In this document: piece after piece, positions 30,885-43,330 of the stretch
Numbering within the stretch: position 1 is the first letter of the stretch
Layout: every line of letters starts with the position of its first letter
Assembly (NCBI RefSeq): GCF_905115235.1
Contig: NC_051849.1
Location: 42,149,017 to 42,213,016, forward strand
DNA length: 64,000 bases
Direction of reading: 5' to 3'
Source of the DNA: Hermetia illucens
Taxonomy: Eukaryota; Arthropoda; Insecta; Diptera; Stratiomyidae
Position numbers and translations under genes: made by a program
The notes under the pieces: model-generated
Databases searched by the model: none
What the model saw: the letters and a program-made list of their open reading frames with translations, nothing else
What the model was told of the DNA's origin: nothing

Positions 30885-33800
30885 TTACGAAGTCGTCGGG
30901 AAGAAGTCTTTCAGTAACGTTGTTCGTCGCTTCTCTGCAATGTCCATTTGATTTTCTAAGTCGCCTAGTTCGTTTGTCTCTGCTCGTTCGATTTTCCATG
31001 AGAGGTTTTCGATTTCGGCTTCAAGTTGGGCCTGCCACATGAATTCGGCCGTTAGCAATTTATAAAGCGGGAAAAATGAATGCAACTTACCTGCTGATAT
31101 TCAAACAAGTCCTTTCTCGAACCGGGTTCCATGAAATAGGCATAGGGATATGTATATTGTAAAGTATATCGACATTTCGCTAACAATGAGGCGGCGTTGA
31201 ACAAATATTGCCAATCGATCCAGGTGCCTAGTCCCTCCATCACTTTGTCGTTTACACGTCTCTTAAGCCTGTCTAAAGTCTGTTGCTCCAGTTGCAACGA
31301 TTTCGAATGGTTCTCCCATCGCTCGTAGTAATGGAGATATTTCTTTAAAGCTTCTCTGGCCTGCGCATGAACCGACTCATTCGCTATATTTGGATTGTCT
31401 TTGTACCTGGAACACTCATAATACTCCGAACCGTGCGACTTCCAATCACCCAAACACATCCAGCAAAAATCATGTTTGCAATTGTAACATTGCATGTGAT
31501 TACAACCTCCATTTTTCTCTATACAAATGTGACACTTTGGGCAGTCTTTGGTATTGGCACTAATGTAGTTTGCCGTCTCACTATCGTCCGCGCATTTCGT
31601 TATCCACTTTTTGATCGTCTGGCAATCAGTCGGCGCATGATAATCCGTTCCACACTGAAAACAAAACGACGATTTACACGAAATGCATGTCGCCTTCTTC
31701 GGCGATATGTCCTGACTGCGAATTATAATCGGGCAATTCGGGCCAGGACAAAATCGGAGTTCGGGGTGGGATTTCACGTAATCTTGGAATGCAAATTGTT
31801 GGTATTTGTCACGCAATGTGGGACGTGTCAATAGTTTTAATACTAAATCTTCCGGGACCAGAACATTGCAATTTGGTGCCATGCAGCCGATTTGTGTTGA
31901 GATTCCTGAAAACATAATTTGAAAAATCTAGCGAACTGAAAGCCAATAACGACCCACCTTGATTTATTTGCGTTTCAAAGTGCATCGACCAGCAATCCTT
32001 ACAAAATGAATGACTACACGATAAATTATAAAACCGATCATACAACTGCGTATTTGCGCATACGGGACACATTAACGATCTATACGCCGAAACTGACTTG
32101 CCGCTGCTAATCGGCGTAGGGTAGATGCGAGCACTTGTTAGCACCTTAGACGCGTCGTCGCGAAATTTATCGATTATAGCTTGCGTTTTCCAGTTATTCT
32201 GGTGAAGTAACATTTTGGCTAGCGCAGGTGTGATTTGTAAAGTGTTATACAACCGTTCGACGGATTCGTTCAGTAATTTTTCCACTTCTTCGACGTTAAG
32301 ACATTGATAAACGAAGAATTCTGTGTCGGCCTTTTTCGGATCAATTTGGTCAATGTCACAGTCATCACCTGAAATTGAAATTGGTATAAAGTGAACGTAC
32401 TGGGAATAATTTAAAGTGTGTAATTTCAACAAGATTGGGAGGTGTAAATTCCCATAACTAATTGCCACTTTAACCCTAAACAATGCCATAGAATATTCGA
32501 TAAAAAGAAACAGTTTTTTGAACATCTTATTGCCCAATTTTGGAAATAAATGTTTTCTCTGAAATGGAAGGAAAGTCGCGATTGGGGCCACATGCCTCTT
32601 TTTCATTGTCCTTTACAATTTATAACATTTGCAGTTGCAAAAATAAGTTTACCTGACGTTTGTTATTTGAAAAAAATTTTTATCCTGAATTTGTCAAATA
32701 CAGCAGAAACAAAATAAAATAATCGTGGGTATTTTACTGTTGCTTCAATGTCAATATTTAGTTGGAATATTCACGTAGTGGAAGCTGTATACTGAGCTTT
32801 GTCATTTTATTCTTTGTTGATAATTCCACTCTCTTTTGTGCATTCGGCATTTTCAGGGTCAAAGGATGCCGCGTCTTGAATACCTGAGGCAGCGCAAACA
32901 CTGATTTAGGATGTGATCCGCTGTGGATCGTTCCTCTCAATCACGCCACTAGGGTCTCAAGTTTTATGACTACTCGCATGCGGTCGAGTCGTTATTTTTT
33001 TATTTTTAGTTTTAGCTTCGCGTGTGTTTTCCGCGATATTCATATCTTAGGTTTCGGTGCGGCTACACCGTTTAGTCAAACGACACGTGAAAATTTGGTA
33101 AATGATGCGTGAGAGACTGAAGTATCTAAAAGGAGTCCACCAGATTCCCGAGCCTGCCAGTATTTGTTTGTCAGCCTTTTTTGGCTTTTGGGGTAGCTCT
33201 ACTATTTTTGTCGACTTCGACGAAGTGTGATGGTCTTTCACCAACGCACAATCCTTTAAACCATTAAGAATGTTCCCCAACATGAGGTCACAATATTCGT
33301 TAGGTTCTGGGAAAGACATTCACTGGTTTCTTAATAAGTGAACTTGTGGAAGATAGCCTATTCCGGCTTCCGATTTCGTTTCTCAACTTTGTTCCCGGCT
33401 ACACTTGAATTCGTTTATCAAATTTTGGGCTGCACGCCTTCTCCCCAGAAACAACTGCTCCTAAGTTTCATTTTCCTATCCCACCTTTTAAAGTAGGATT
33501 TTCTGTCCTTTCCTTGTGCCCTTTCATGGGGTGACTGCCTACTCGATTTTCGTTACCCTCGCTTTTGATTACCTTCCGGAAGTCTCTAGACCTACTACCT
33601 TTGTGTTGAATGGCAATCGCTTCGCTCAGTTATTTGAAAAGTTTCATATCCTTTTTTTCTTCGTTGAGATGAATGCATTCTCCTCATGTTTACCCAAATA
33701 CTGGCTCATGCTGTTGATATCGACATAGTGAAAATAATATCCCGTGATACACAAACTGGCTTCATCCACTGCACCGGTTAATTGAAAGTAACTAAGATAG

Positions 33801-36800
33801 GGAACACTCACGAACCATTAAAAATTCCAACCTACGGTCGAAAATCACAACCGGTAACAGTTGTGGCGACGGAATCTGCGCACGGCTGTTGGCAGCCATC
33901 AGAGCCTATTCCATCTTACAAAACCTTTTTCGCTAGAAACGTCTCACGAACGGGTCAAAGCTCCTCTTGTAGAGGATAATGATCTAGCCAGTCCGCACGT
34001 ATTCCCCGAAGACCTGGGTTCTTAGCAAACAAAATTGCGAACTCGTGGCGCGTGCGAAAGGAGAATCTTTGGAAAGTTTTTGGTCATCAATAAGAGAATT
34101 GACGTTTTCATAGCCTAAATGAGAACGAAACCTGTTACACTTTTCGGAGCATACATTTTGAGCACTCACCCTACTGTCCCCACAATATCAGAATAGTTTC
34201 AAAAAGTCTTCATCAAGAACTTTCATTTGTAAAATACAATTTTACGAATTAATTTTGGACAGAGAATAGTGAATACTAGAACCGGTTACCGTGGAATTCG
34301 TCCAACCGGTTACGTTTAAAGTAGATTCTTTGTCTCCCGAATTTCAGATTCGTGCATTTGTTTGTTACTAGGTAGGTTTTCTTTTTAAAATTCTTCTAAA
34401 TAATATACTGGCCTGAAGAATGCATTCCATCCTCGCAATAGGTGGATCCCAGTAGGTTCAGAGTGTTGTTCCACTAGCAACCAAACCCAGGGAAGACCTG
34501 ATCGCAAGTAAGTGATTAATACGCTAATGAAGAAAGATCTCCTATAAAAATTCCACCACGTTTCATATTTTCGCAGCGTAGCAAATAACAATTTAATTCC
34601 GGCACTCTAAATCCGGACAAATCATCATGTCGGGATGGCGAAACTTCATTAAATCGCGAGTACGTGAGGTTGTTTTCGAATTCATTCGCACAAAAACTTA
34701 GTGTAAATTTGTCGTCTTTCGAGTGAGCGTTAGCAAAAAAAGTGACTGCTATTTTGAGTTGAATTATCATCCGCGCTTTCTGTGGGTGCCAAGAACAACA
34801 AAGCATTCGAGAAAAAAAGAAACAAAATATCAACACAAATGAATCACACAGAGCTCTGGGTGAGATTGTCAGAGTGAGTTTTGTTGTATTGGAACAATTT
34901 TATTACTTATTATTTTCTTTTTCTTTCTGGATTTATTATTCTCTATTTGTTTATTTTCAATTTATTTCTGTTATGAATTTATTTTCTTTTTCCTTCATTT
35001 TTAAGGTTTTGTGTAAACACAAAACCTTATTAAAATCGGTTTACTGTCTGTCTGTCTGTCTGTCCGTCACACGCATTTTTCTCGGAGACGGTTATAGCGA
35101 CTGACACCAAATTTGGTAGAAAGGTGGGAACTGTGAACGCTCACGCATACAGTGAATTACATCCTTTTACGTCGAATTTAAGGGGGGGGGGGGGGGTCCC
35201 CATACATGCAAAAGGGAGGTGTACAATTTTTTTCATTAAATATAGTCATGTGGGGTGTCAAATTAAAGGTCTCGATTGGTACTTTTCAAAGCCGATCTTA
35301 GTTTTGACATTCATTGGAAGGGTGGGGAGCGCGGGGAGTTGAAAGTGATCACTTCTTTAAGGGGGCCATTCTCAGAAATTACCAAACCAAAAAATCTGAA
35401 AAAAATCAAGAAGCTGCCACTATATGGTGCCTGGGCTCCGAAATACCTTCCATGCCGATATCTGTTTAAATAAAGTTAATAGTAGTATATTACTGCAATT
35501 TTTTGTAATTGGTTAGAAACCCCCCTTAAGTTCATCCTAGTACCATGAAATGCAGTGATATAGGCTAAAGTATAGAGCATGATCTTGCCAAGTTTGGTGG
35601 AAATCGCACTATTACTAACAAAGTTATAATACCTCAAATTTGTTGCTTCTATGAAAATTGAAGACTGTGAATGTCAATATCACCCGAAAGTGGATACTCT
35701 CACATAATATATGGATATATTACGTGCTACGTACTAAGAAATACACAAAACCTTTCGTACCTGAAGCGTCCAGCTTCCGGTTTCCCGACTTGTTATGATT
35801 TATTTTAATTATTATTATCTTATGATTTATTTGATTCTATTATTTATTTTTTTTCTATTATTTTAATTATCAATTATCATTTGTGATTTATAATATACGG
35901 GATCATGAAGCATAATTAGGTTTCTTTGATCTGAAGACTTCCTTCCACTCTCTTCCTCCTTTATCCCGCAAAACTTGCACATTAGGGACATCCTCTCAAA
36001 TCATGGCCTGAGGATATCGAGGAAGGGAGGGAGCCTCAGGGGCCCCACCTCATTGAAAAACAGAGGCAGAGGAATCAATGATTGAGGCGGTGATCTGTCA
36101 TGGATCTTTCATCCCTCGATCGAGGCACTCGGGTCCGAAGGTTTACGGCTCCACGCACGCGGTCGAACCGTTTTTTTTTTTTGTCTTTTCCAAGTTTAGC
36201 TCGCGTTCTGTTTTAACTCGTTAGGCCGTCGGGAATACCCTTGTTTGTATGGTGATTTTCAGATCTGGTGCGGACCCACGCATCGGTACAAACACGTTAA
36301 TTTTGTATAATGACACATGAGGGATCGAAGCACTCAAAGGACTATTATGATAGTTTCCTCGGAATTTTCATCCTGCATAAATATACTCCCCTGACACTGC
36401 CGGAATTTTCTCGAAATTAATAGAGAGTAGATGGGCGGGAATACAAACTCGGCAATGATCCGAATCCTAGCGAAAACCTCCATGTCGACAAAGTTTTTGA
36501 AACCTTTTTTTTCAGGATTTTTTTTTTCTTTGGCCTTAGCCGGAGTACCTCATTCAAAAAAGGTTCGCCACTTTTCTCCGCCTTGAAACCCGACCAGAAT
36601 TCGAAACTATAAAGATCGATAGAAACGAATGAGACCGCGTTTTGGATTTTCAATTTGAAACGGTCATTGATGTGTAGATTGCAGGACACCACTTATGAGG
36701 CCCCATTTCATTTGGCTCTTTTGGAAAGGTCGTTATCACTGACAGAATTTCATTGCAATATGTTTTCAAAAACTCTCCTTTCTTCAGATTTAGTCTCAGA

Positions 36801-39800
36801 CCGAGAGAGAATGCTAAGGACAAAATCGACGCTTCCCAAAATTCAGCACCATTGTCAGGTTCTATTGTTTTCCTAGATTTTTTTTATTGATTTCAACTTT
36901 CAAATTCAATAGTGCTAATAGATAGGCAGATAGAATTGCTTCAAATGTCGCCAAGAAGCAAATTCTTTGGGTGATATCTACTTGATGCGTGTCATCACTC
37001 ACAGTTCCTGCTTGTCGTAAGAGACAACTAAAAGTGATATAAATTTGTGGGCTAACAACGCCTTGGGTAGGAACTGACCCCATGCCGAAGACCTTTGGCT
37101 ATCGAAAACGAACTATGATTAATTTCTGAAATATGCACACATACCTCGACAACGGTAACGAGGGTCCTCGGAATGCCCGCTTCCTCCAACGCGAACAAGA
37201 ATTCTAACGATATAAGCTGGACCTAAGTGAAGCAAGATGATGGGACTCTGGAGAGTACCCCTCTTCTTCTTGTAACACTAACGGCAATATGCTTTTGCAC
37301 TCTGAAAAGAATCCGGTCTAGGTCAAGGAATGTCACAATTATACAGTGCCATGCACCAATGGACACTTCCGATATAGTGGAAAAGGATGCTTTCTACACG
37401 CAGTTCATTTCGTAATGGGTTATCTGGATGCCAAGTTATGCTCTGACAACACCTTGCTCGGACATGTGACGGGAAAGCATGGTCTTGGCGACTATAAAGG
37501 TAATGGTGGGAGGTTTGTGAATTTCAGCAGCTCCCACTTCCACGTTCTTGGCGACCCATTTTTCGAGCACAGAACTTGCCATAAGGTCAGTTGGGTTTCA
37601 ACTGACCCACACCATAAGAGCAATCAGATTGACCACTTTGCGATCAGTAGTAGATTTAGGAATTGTCTTCTGGATATGCGTAACAAAAGAGGCGCTGACA
37701 TCGGCATCGAAAGCGATCACCACCTGATGGTCGCTTGTCTTCGCTTGCGTGTTCGTATGCCTCGTGTGGTTAGAGAGCTCAATATCAGGAGGCAGAGTTC
37801 AGTCGGCTCAAATTTTTAAAGCCCGCGCTCTCCCACCCTGCAGTTAGAGATACCTCTGCGGACCTCAAAAGAGTAGTTTACCTAGTGCCTGTAACCTGGC
37901 TCTAGCTAGAACTGAGCAATCACAAAGCAAGTGCCTGGGGCAATACGAATTGTAAGGTCTTCACGCATCTGGGACAAGAGTTCTCGCGATCGGGTTTTGT
38001 TATAAGCAGACCAACTCTTCCTCGACTTGCTGCAGGTTGTGAGTTTTCGCTATCTGAGGTCCGCGGCTTCAAAGTAGTGCGCTTATATAATCCGACCGTC
38101 GCTTGACAGCAAGAGAACCATATTACTGATCGGACGGCTGATACACTGAGTAAGGCTCGTTTCACAAATATATGGTACCATTGTAACTGATTGAAACCCT
38201 TTCACACTAGCACGATTCTTATTCGGCAAACTGCTCATTTCACCCAAATAAAACACGACTACTTTTCACAACTCATCATTTAAACCCACTCACTATGAGG
38301 TGAAAACCTAAACTGAACCCTACGTGTGTGAAAGCCTTGATTGCTTTTTTCTCCATGACGCACGAATTCGAACCGTATTGAAATCTGATAAAAGTTTATT
38401 CGTGCCGTGGAGACATTCGGTTCTATATGGCTCCAATTAGATATCGAATAGATGACCTGGGAATATCGAAGAGTATGGGGCCGTTATCAAAAAGCTCTTT
38501 TCACAGGTTTTCGGCCACGTTCCGAATTGGCGTCATAAAATCTGACTAACTGCGGAATCGCGGTTGAATGCTCTATTGACCTCTGCGAGGGATGATGCAA
38601 ATCTCTCGATGGGCCTGTGAAGGACTTTGAGGGTCGACCCCTCATCCACGACGATGAGCAGCTGTAGAGACGGAAAACATAGTTCACCACAAATCACATC
38701 CGCTGAAGCGTCGCCTCTTGTAGGTGAAGTGGCTAGTCACGGTAACGTATGGACTGTTCATCCAAGCAGAAGAGGAATCATTTCGATCATCAAATCACTC
38801 AAACGGATTAAAGCCCCGGTACTGGACGGTCTCCACACAGAGTTATTTATTGCTGCACCAGCAGTTTGTGCAGATCGGATATCTCCATTCGTACGGAAAT
38901 CTTGCGAATCCAAGACCGTTCCCAGAAAGGGGACAATTGGTGGGATACCTGCGTGCGTCGCCCGCGCAAAGATAATAGCAAAAATATTCCTGGTACGCAT
39001 TAAAGAAGCTATTATCAGACATATGATGGCGTAAAATACCACATGATGCATCCAAAGAAGAATTTAGACTCTACAGCGGAGCCCGGGATTTCAAGGTTGT
39101 AGTCTCCTATCTTTATTATTCTTTGGTACGGGCCAATGATGTTCTGGACGTATGAAGCTACCCGACCTAGCAAGATAGCAGAGAATATCTTATAGACGGT
39201 ACTCAGAAACGCGATACCTATATAATTGCAGCACTTGTGATGTCTCCCTTTTTATGTATAGGTCAGATAATGCCTCGTTGCCAATAGTCAGGTATTGATT
39301 CGTTGTCCCACATCTTGAGCATAAGTTGATGAACTGCTTGATGTAATGGGTCACCTCCACATTTAACAAATTCGACTGTATTTCCACCTGACGACTTATG
39401 ATTTTTAAGCCGATGAATTGCACGAACTGTTTCTTCTATACTTGGTGGTGGATTTCTTTTTTGGCTAACTAAGAAACCAATTCCGAGTACATGGTTTACC
39501 GGATGGTCACTATTATATATGGTGTAGTGACACTTCTCCAGGAATCCGGTCCCTGTCCAACGCATTGATTCGAGAAAGCTTTCGATAGTGTGAACAGGGA
39601 GTGATCTGACGTGCTCTATGCAGGAGGAGCACCCCGCAGAAACTAATAGCTATTATCAGACATACGACATATGATGGCGTAAAATGTCACATGATGTATC
39701 GAGGTAAAATTTCAGAGGAAGTTAGGGTCTAAAGTGGAGCCCGGCAAAGGTGCATCTTGTCACTGATATTTTTTTAACTTCTTTTCGGTGACATTCTTGA

Positions 39801-41303
39801 TGTGTCCTTATTTGGAGGACGTGGGGGATTTCAATAAATGATGACATCTTTCCTCAAACACCTCGACTACGCTGATGACATCATCTGAGCTATCCTGGGT
39901 CATGAAATTGCTATAGATTTGGAAAGAGAGGCAAATAGAATTGGATAAGCATCAACAAAATCAAGGACCCGACTGTCACTTCAAAGCTCCGGGTCCTCGT
40001 CAACACCTGAGTGGGTCTTATCATCGGAGTATGCTGGTGTGCTACTATTAGAAACGAAGAACTTGGTCGACGCAAAAGCCTGGCACCCGTACGTGATATG
40101 ATCGGAAGGTGGAATTGGCAGCAGATAGATTACATTAAGGAGGGACGACAATTCCATTGCTGGCTACCCCATGCAGTGAAATGCACTCTACCAAAATGGC
40201 ATTTCAAATAACCGCAAACGATGGCGCGTAAGTGTGGTCGTAGTGCTATACCTCACCAAGGGCTAAATGGCAACCATATATAAATTTCGGCAATTACTAT
40301 TTCTGAACATTGCTCTTTCTTCTCCTGAATAAATAAAAGGAATTTCGAATTTAATATTAAATTTACGGCTAATTCGATCCTGCAACTAATAAGCTCATAT
40401 CCTTATTAGAGAAGAGACCTGATCACACTTCATGATAACTTTCTTCCTCTTTATTCCGAGAATCTAATTTGTACTTAATATAAAACTCTGCAAAATACAG
40501 CTGAAGGTGCTGTCTTCAAACTGTCGTTCTGATCTTCTGAGCATTATTTCTTTTCTGAATTCTTCCACACACATACACCATCAATTGCAGAAATCCGGCT
40601 GATTCGTCTGTTTCACACTTCGCCGGAAATTGAATTGAAACTAAAGCGGATTGTGCAACCTTGCGACAGTCTTAAAGCAGCGTCCACTTTTATCTTGTTA
40701 CAAAGAACAATTGCCCCCTCGAATATATTGAATGAAACGTGTTCACAAGCCAATTAGGAAATTGAAAGAAAGCAAAAGTAAATACAAAAGCTTAGCGCAA
40801 ACGAAGCCTTAAAATATCGGAATTTTCAAAGAAAAGGGAAATGTAAAATTAATGGACATTGGACCACAAAATCGATAGCTGATACCTGCAGCACTTCCAG
40901 CTAACGGAAGTGCTGTAGGTATCAGAACTTAATTAACGTCCTCGCAAGGATTGTTTTAAAGGAAGGTAGGCTCAAGGCGACTGACAGTTTGGGATAAAAT
41001 GAATGGAATTGCCAATGTTTGTATCAAGTCAAGTCATTGGGAATGAGCGAATGCAGTTCTTTCAGCATAATAAGTTCCTTCACAAGCTCGCAATGTCAAT
41101 TATCCGCCTGATGACTACTTTTATGGCAACAACGCAAGGGGTAACAAACACTGCCTCTGTGCTGTATATCAGCTTGGTCATTGAATGTTGTGCAAATAAA
41201 TATCTTGATCGATGGATGAAATGAGCTTTCTCGTACCTGTATTATAGTAGTCATCATATTCCCCGTCATTGTCTGAATATTCCATATCTGAATCGGCTGA
41301 CAT
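30885..41303 (-). CDS. ari-2: Ariadne-2, RBR-type E3 ubiquitin ligase
   Basis: Four coding exons, 41303-41237, 32368-31958, 31905-31091 and 31031-30885, give 479 residues. Introns are 8868, 52 and 59 bp, all GT-AG and in phase. Ariadne proteins ubiquitinate substrates together with neddylated cullin-RING ligases, taking ubiquitin from an E2 onto their own cysteine. The N-terminus is acidic ([20 protein letters not shown]), typical of ariadne-2. RING1 spans about residues 123-172 ([13 protein letters not shown] to CMAPNC), the IBR about 212-254 (CPGPNC, CISC, CFQC, H249, C254), and RING2/Rcat begins at 281 (CPKC). C294 in NGGCNHMQC aligns with the catalytic cysteine. The Ariadne helical domain follows ([20 protein letters not shown] to [17 protein letters not shown]). 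The small first exon was found 8.9 kb upstream because its reading and donor complete the GDDCDIDQ junction. The giant first intron is built largely of LINE-A, LINE-B and H-rep. Confidence 0.96.
32755..33340 (-). repeat. Unclassified repeat, copy 1 (ariadne-2 intron)
   Basis: The stretch around CATGCGGTCGAGTCGTTATT and the T-rich tract that follows (32978-33010) resembles CACGCGGTCGAACCGTTTTT at about 36153-36180. The surrounding 'lower primed' sequences also correspond in order (TAGCTTCGCGTGTGTTTTCC with TAGCTCGCGTTCTGTTTTAA). A minus-strand lysine-rich peptide ([10 protein letters not shown]) hints at a LINE ORF1, but no domain is clear. Confidence 0.45.
33341..33785. other. Intron sequence, unassigned
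   Basis: No coding homology and no repeat shared within the window. Confidence 0.3.
33790..34130 (+). mobile_element. LINE-A fragment (RT thumb)
   Basis: Plus-strand DNA from GGTCGAAAATCACAACCGGT through the 'GGCAGCCATCAGAGCCTATT' and 'TCTTGTAGAGGATAATGATC' blocks to 'TGAGCAATACC'-like decay aligns with LINE-A at 13500-13830 (reversed) and 48140-48400. It is heavily mutated. A short H-rep-like stretch follows at about 34130-34220. Confidence 0.7.
34230..34990. other. Intron sequence, unassigned
   Basis: No coding homology. The last 120 bases are T-rich and lead into the H-rep copy. Confidence 0.3.
35001..35797 (+). repeat. H-rep, most complete copy
   Basis: This non-coding repeat is about 800 bp. 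It starts with a palindrome (13-base arms TAAGGTTTTGTGT, 35002-35029). A (CTGT)n tract follows, then TTTTTCTCGGAGACGGTTAT, ACCAAATTTGGTAGAAAGG, a G-run before TCCCCATACATGC, CATGTGGGGTGTCAAATT and GGGGGCCATTCTCAG. It ends with ACACAAAACCTTTCG, a GAAGC-loop-GCTTC hairpin and CGGTTTCCCGACTTGTTA. The 3' ACACAAAACCTT is the inverse of the 5' AAGGTTTTGTGT, so the ends are partly inverted repeats. No protein is encoded. Class unknown: it could be a non-autonomous DNA element. Confidence 0.85.
35940..36700. repeat. Unclassified repeat, copy 2 (ariadne-2 intron)
   Basis: This shares the CGGTCGA...CGTTTTTTT block and the following order of short matches with 32755-33340. The minus-strand peptide [16 protein letters not shown] is lysine-rich. 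No recognisable domain. It may be part of a LINE ORF1 or 5' UTR. Confidence 0.4.
36701..37230. other. Intron sequence, unassigned
   Basis: No coding homology recognised. Confidence 0.3.
37230..40260 (+). mobile_element. LINE-B, endonuclease to reverse transcriptase, rearranged
   Basis: The plus-strand endonuclease reads [20 protein letters not shown], then [33 protein letters not shown] with IDHFAI, and [16 protein letters not shown] (37320-37760). These contain the SDHH and NQIDH motifs of APE-type LINE endonucleases. The linker and RT start follow at 38400-39060 ([20 protein letters not shown]). After a LINE-A piece, the RT resumes at about 39570 with DFEKAF-like DNA and LDYADD-like DNA at about 39870. 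A stretch of about 45 bases (CAGACATATGATGGCGTAAA) occurs both at 39016 and near 39670, so two partial LINE-B copies or a duplication are joined here. Confidence 0.82.
39085..39480 (-). mobile_element. LINE-A fragment inserted in LINE-B
   Basis: The minus-strand peptide [35 protein letters not shown] and DNA up to the RT start match LINE-A at 14640-14800. The fragment covers the linker and first RT motifs only. Both neighbours are LINE-B on the other strand. Confidence 0.78.
40879..40925. other. Near-perfect 20-bp hairpin in ariadne-2 intron
   Basis: The left arm CTGATACCTGCAGCACTTCC (40879-40898) and right arm (40906-40925) pair over 20 bases with one G-U position on one strand, around a 7-base loop AGCTAAC. 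It lies 311 bp inside intron 1 from the first exon, in sequence without recognised repeats. Confidence 0.75.
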
Positions 41304-42080
41304 GTTTACGCCACTGTTGTCTCGAATTCACCACGAATAAGAAAGAACACTCGTCGTTGTCTACCGACAATCTCAGATTGCGGTTCCGTCCGATCTCCTT
41401 CGGTAAGTGGCAATCCGCTTGTATCTCAGATAGGAATTTTCAAATCTTCGGAATCCATACAATAGACGAACGGTGAGCTAAAAGAAAAATCACACCGCAA
41501 AACTCCACTATTTAACAAAGTGACATATGTTAGAAACTTCCATACTAATTCTGACAGTTCAGAGTTAAGTTGCTGGCAGTTTATAAAATTTGCTTTTAGA
41601 TTCTTGGTTACGTTTACATGACGTCTTTAAAAAGAGCAGAATTTTTTAAAGATATTATTTTCAAATGATCCTGCCTGCTAAATTATTACAAAGGTGAATA
41701 TTTATCGCATCGTTATTTTAATTCAACTTTCGTTATTAGTGAGGCTGTTATAGATAAAATATATTCATTATATTATCTTAATTCTATTGCACTGGGCGGC
41801 TATTTCAAATTTGTTGACTCGCTCGGCTTTCAAAGATGCTACTTTAACTTTCCGAACAATAATCGATTAAATTTTCAAACTAAATTTGTCCAATTCTCAA
41901 AAAATATAGTTAACTTTAATGGAATGCTTGCTATTTTTGTCGAGCATCCTATTTCGTCGAAATTGTTACGGTTGCTCCGATACAAAGATCAGTGGATCAG
42001 GAGTTGCTTCATGGCGTCTGCCGTGTGAGGTCTGGAATTGTTGGGGAGCAGGCAGACTCACTTTCGCTGTTTGGGCATCT
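41304..42080. promoter_or_regulatory. Upstream region of ariadne-2
   Basis: The stretch just before the minus-strand ATG at 41303 should hold the 5' UTR and promoter. No TATA box or initiator could be assigned with confidence. No transposon sequence is recognised until LINE-A starts at about 42083. Confidence 0.35.
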
Positions 42081-42082
42081 TC

Positions 42083-43330
42083 AACAACGGCGCAACAGCC
42101 CGTAATCGGTATAGGCTTGGCTTAGTAAAGAATTCCAGATAATCCGGTTTCGCGCTGAGCTCTACCAATTCGATATCCCTAAAAGCAGTTTGGAATCCTG
42201 GCCTACGTCATCGCTCCATCTGAGGCAGGGATTGCCTCGTCTTCCTTCTCTACCATATAGACTTATAGACTTTTTGGGAAGGGTAATTCCCACGTATACG
42301 GATTAAATGACCTGCTTACCGCAATTCATTCAAACGGATTTTATCCACAACCAGACGATCGTGGTATCGCTCAAAACTTTTGTCCTTGTGTAGGCTACGG
42401 AATCGTCTATCCTTGTGTATGGAGCCAAAAAAAATTCGGATGATTTTTCTCTCGGACTGGCTTAGTTCGCATTTTTTTTTGCTCAGAGCCCAAGTCTCCA
42501 AGTAAAATGTGAGGACTGGCAAGATCATTGTCTTGTACAGTAAGAGCTCTGACCTTATGGTGAGACGTTTCGAGTAAAACAGTTCTTGTAAGCTAAAATA
42601 GGTTCTATTGGCTGCGTGGATTTCGTCGTTGTAACTGTTATCGGTTGCGATTTGCGATAGTCTCCTATCTTTATTGTTTTCATTTGACCAGTGCCATTTG
42701 ACGCTATTGCTTCTTTGGTTTTTGATGCCAATCTCATGGCCGTGTACAGGTTTACCCTGGATATGTTATCTATCATAAGCATCGATGAAAAGATGGTACA
42801 ACAGATGACCGAACATTTTTTGATCGTTAACGCAAAGAGAAAGTCTGATCTGTTTTTGATATGCCCGGAGTGAAGCCTCTTTGATATTGGCCGATGATGT
42901 TTTGGGCGTTTGAAGTTATCCGGCCGACCAAGATAGCGGAGAATAGCTTATATATGTAGATGATATTCAGCAACGTGATACCTCTATAATTGCTGCACTG
43001 CGTGATCCCCCCTTTTATGTATGAGACAAATGATACCTTGTAGCCACTCGTCGGGTATTGATTCGTTGCCCCTGACCATGAGCATCAGTTTATTTATCGT
43101 TCACTTTTCTTGCAACTAGGATTAAATATGTTTGTGACCGTACCAATGGTAACGTTCTCCAGGTGGTTGTGAATATCATTTGTCGATACTTCATCTCCAA
43201 GATCTCTGTTAGGTGCCATTATAGCGACATACATTTACCCTTTATAGATGTTGCGGAGAACTCTGTTATGGATGGCTTCAGTGTTCATTTTCAATTGAAA
43301 TATTTTTTATGTTTTCAAAGCCGATAACAG
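42083..43330 (-). mobile_element. LINE-A copy, 3' end, RT and linker with deletions
   Basis: This starts with the 3' end (AACAACGGCGCAACAGCCCG, the reversed LINE-A tail). The C-terminus follows (MILPVLTFYLETWALSKKKC, 42528-42470), then RT DNA, and near 43090-43300 the linker peptide MNTEAIHNRVLRNIYKG, which matches VNTEAIHNTAFRDTYKR at 45070-45110. Large internal parts are deleted. Confidence 0.8.

Noticed and set aside
31367-31834. 155-residue plus-strand open frame
   Set aside because: It lies exactly opposite the ariadne-2 IBR/RING2 exon and has no family features. It is an antisense shadow.
31809-32606. A 265-residue open frame starting upstream of ariadne-2 exon 2
   Set aside because: Its first 79 residues are intron sequence read through in frame, and its last 50 are the third exon in the wrong frame. 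The splice sites at 32368 and 31958 and the acidic first exon at 41303 give a better gene.
40879-40925. microRNA gene
   Set aside because: The stem is only 20 bp and does not extend on either side, too short for a usual pre-microRNA. Kept only as a hairpin.
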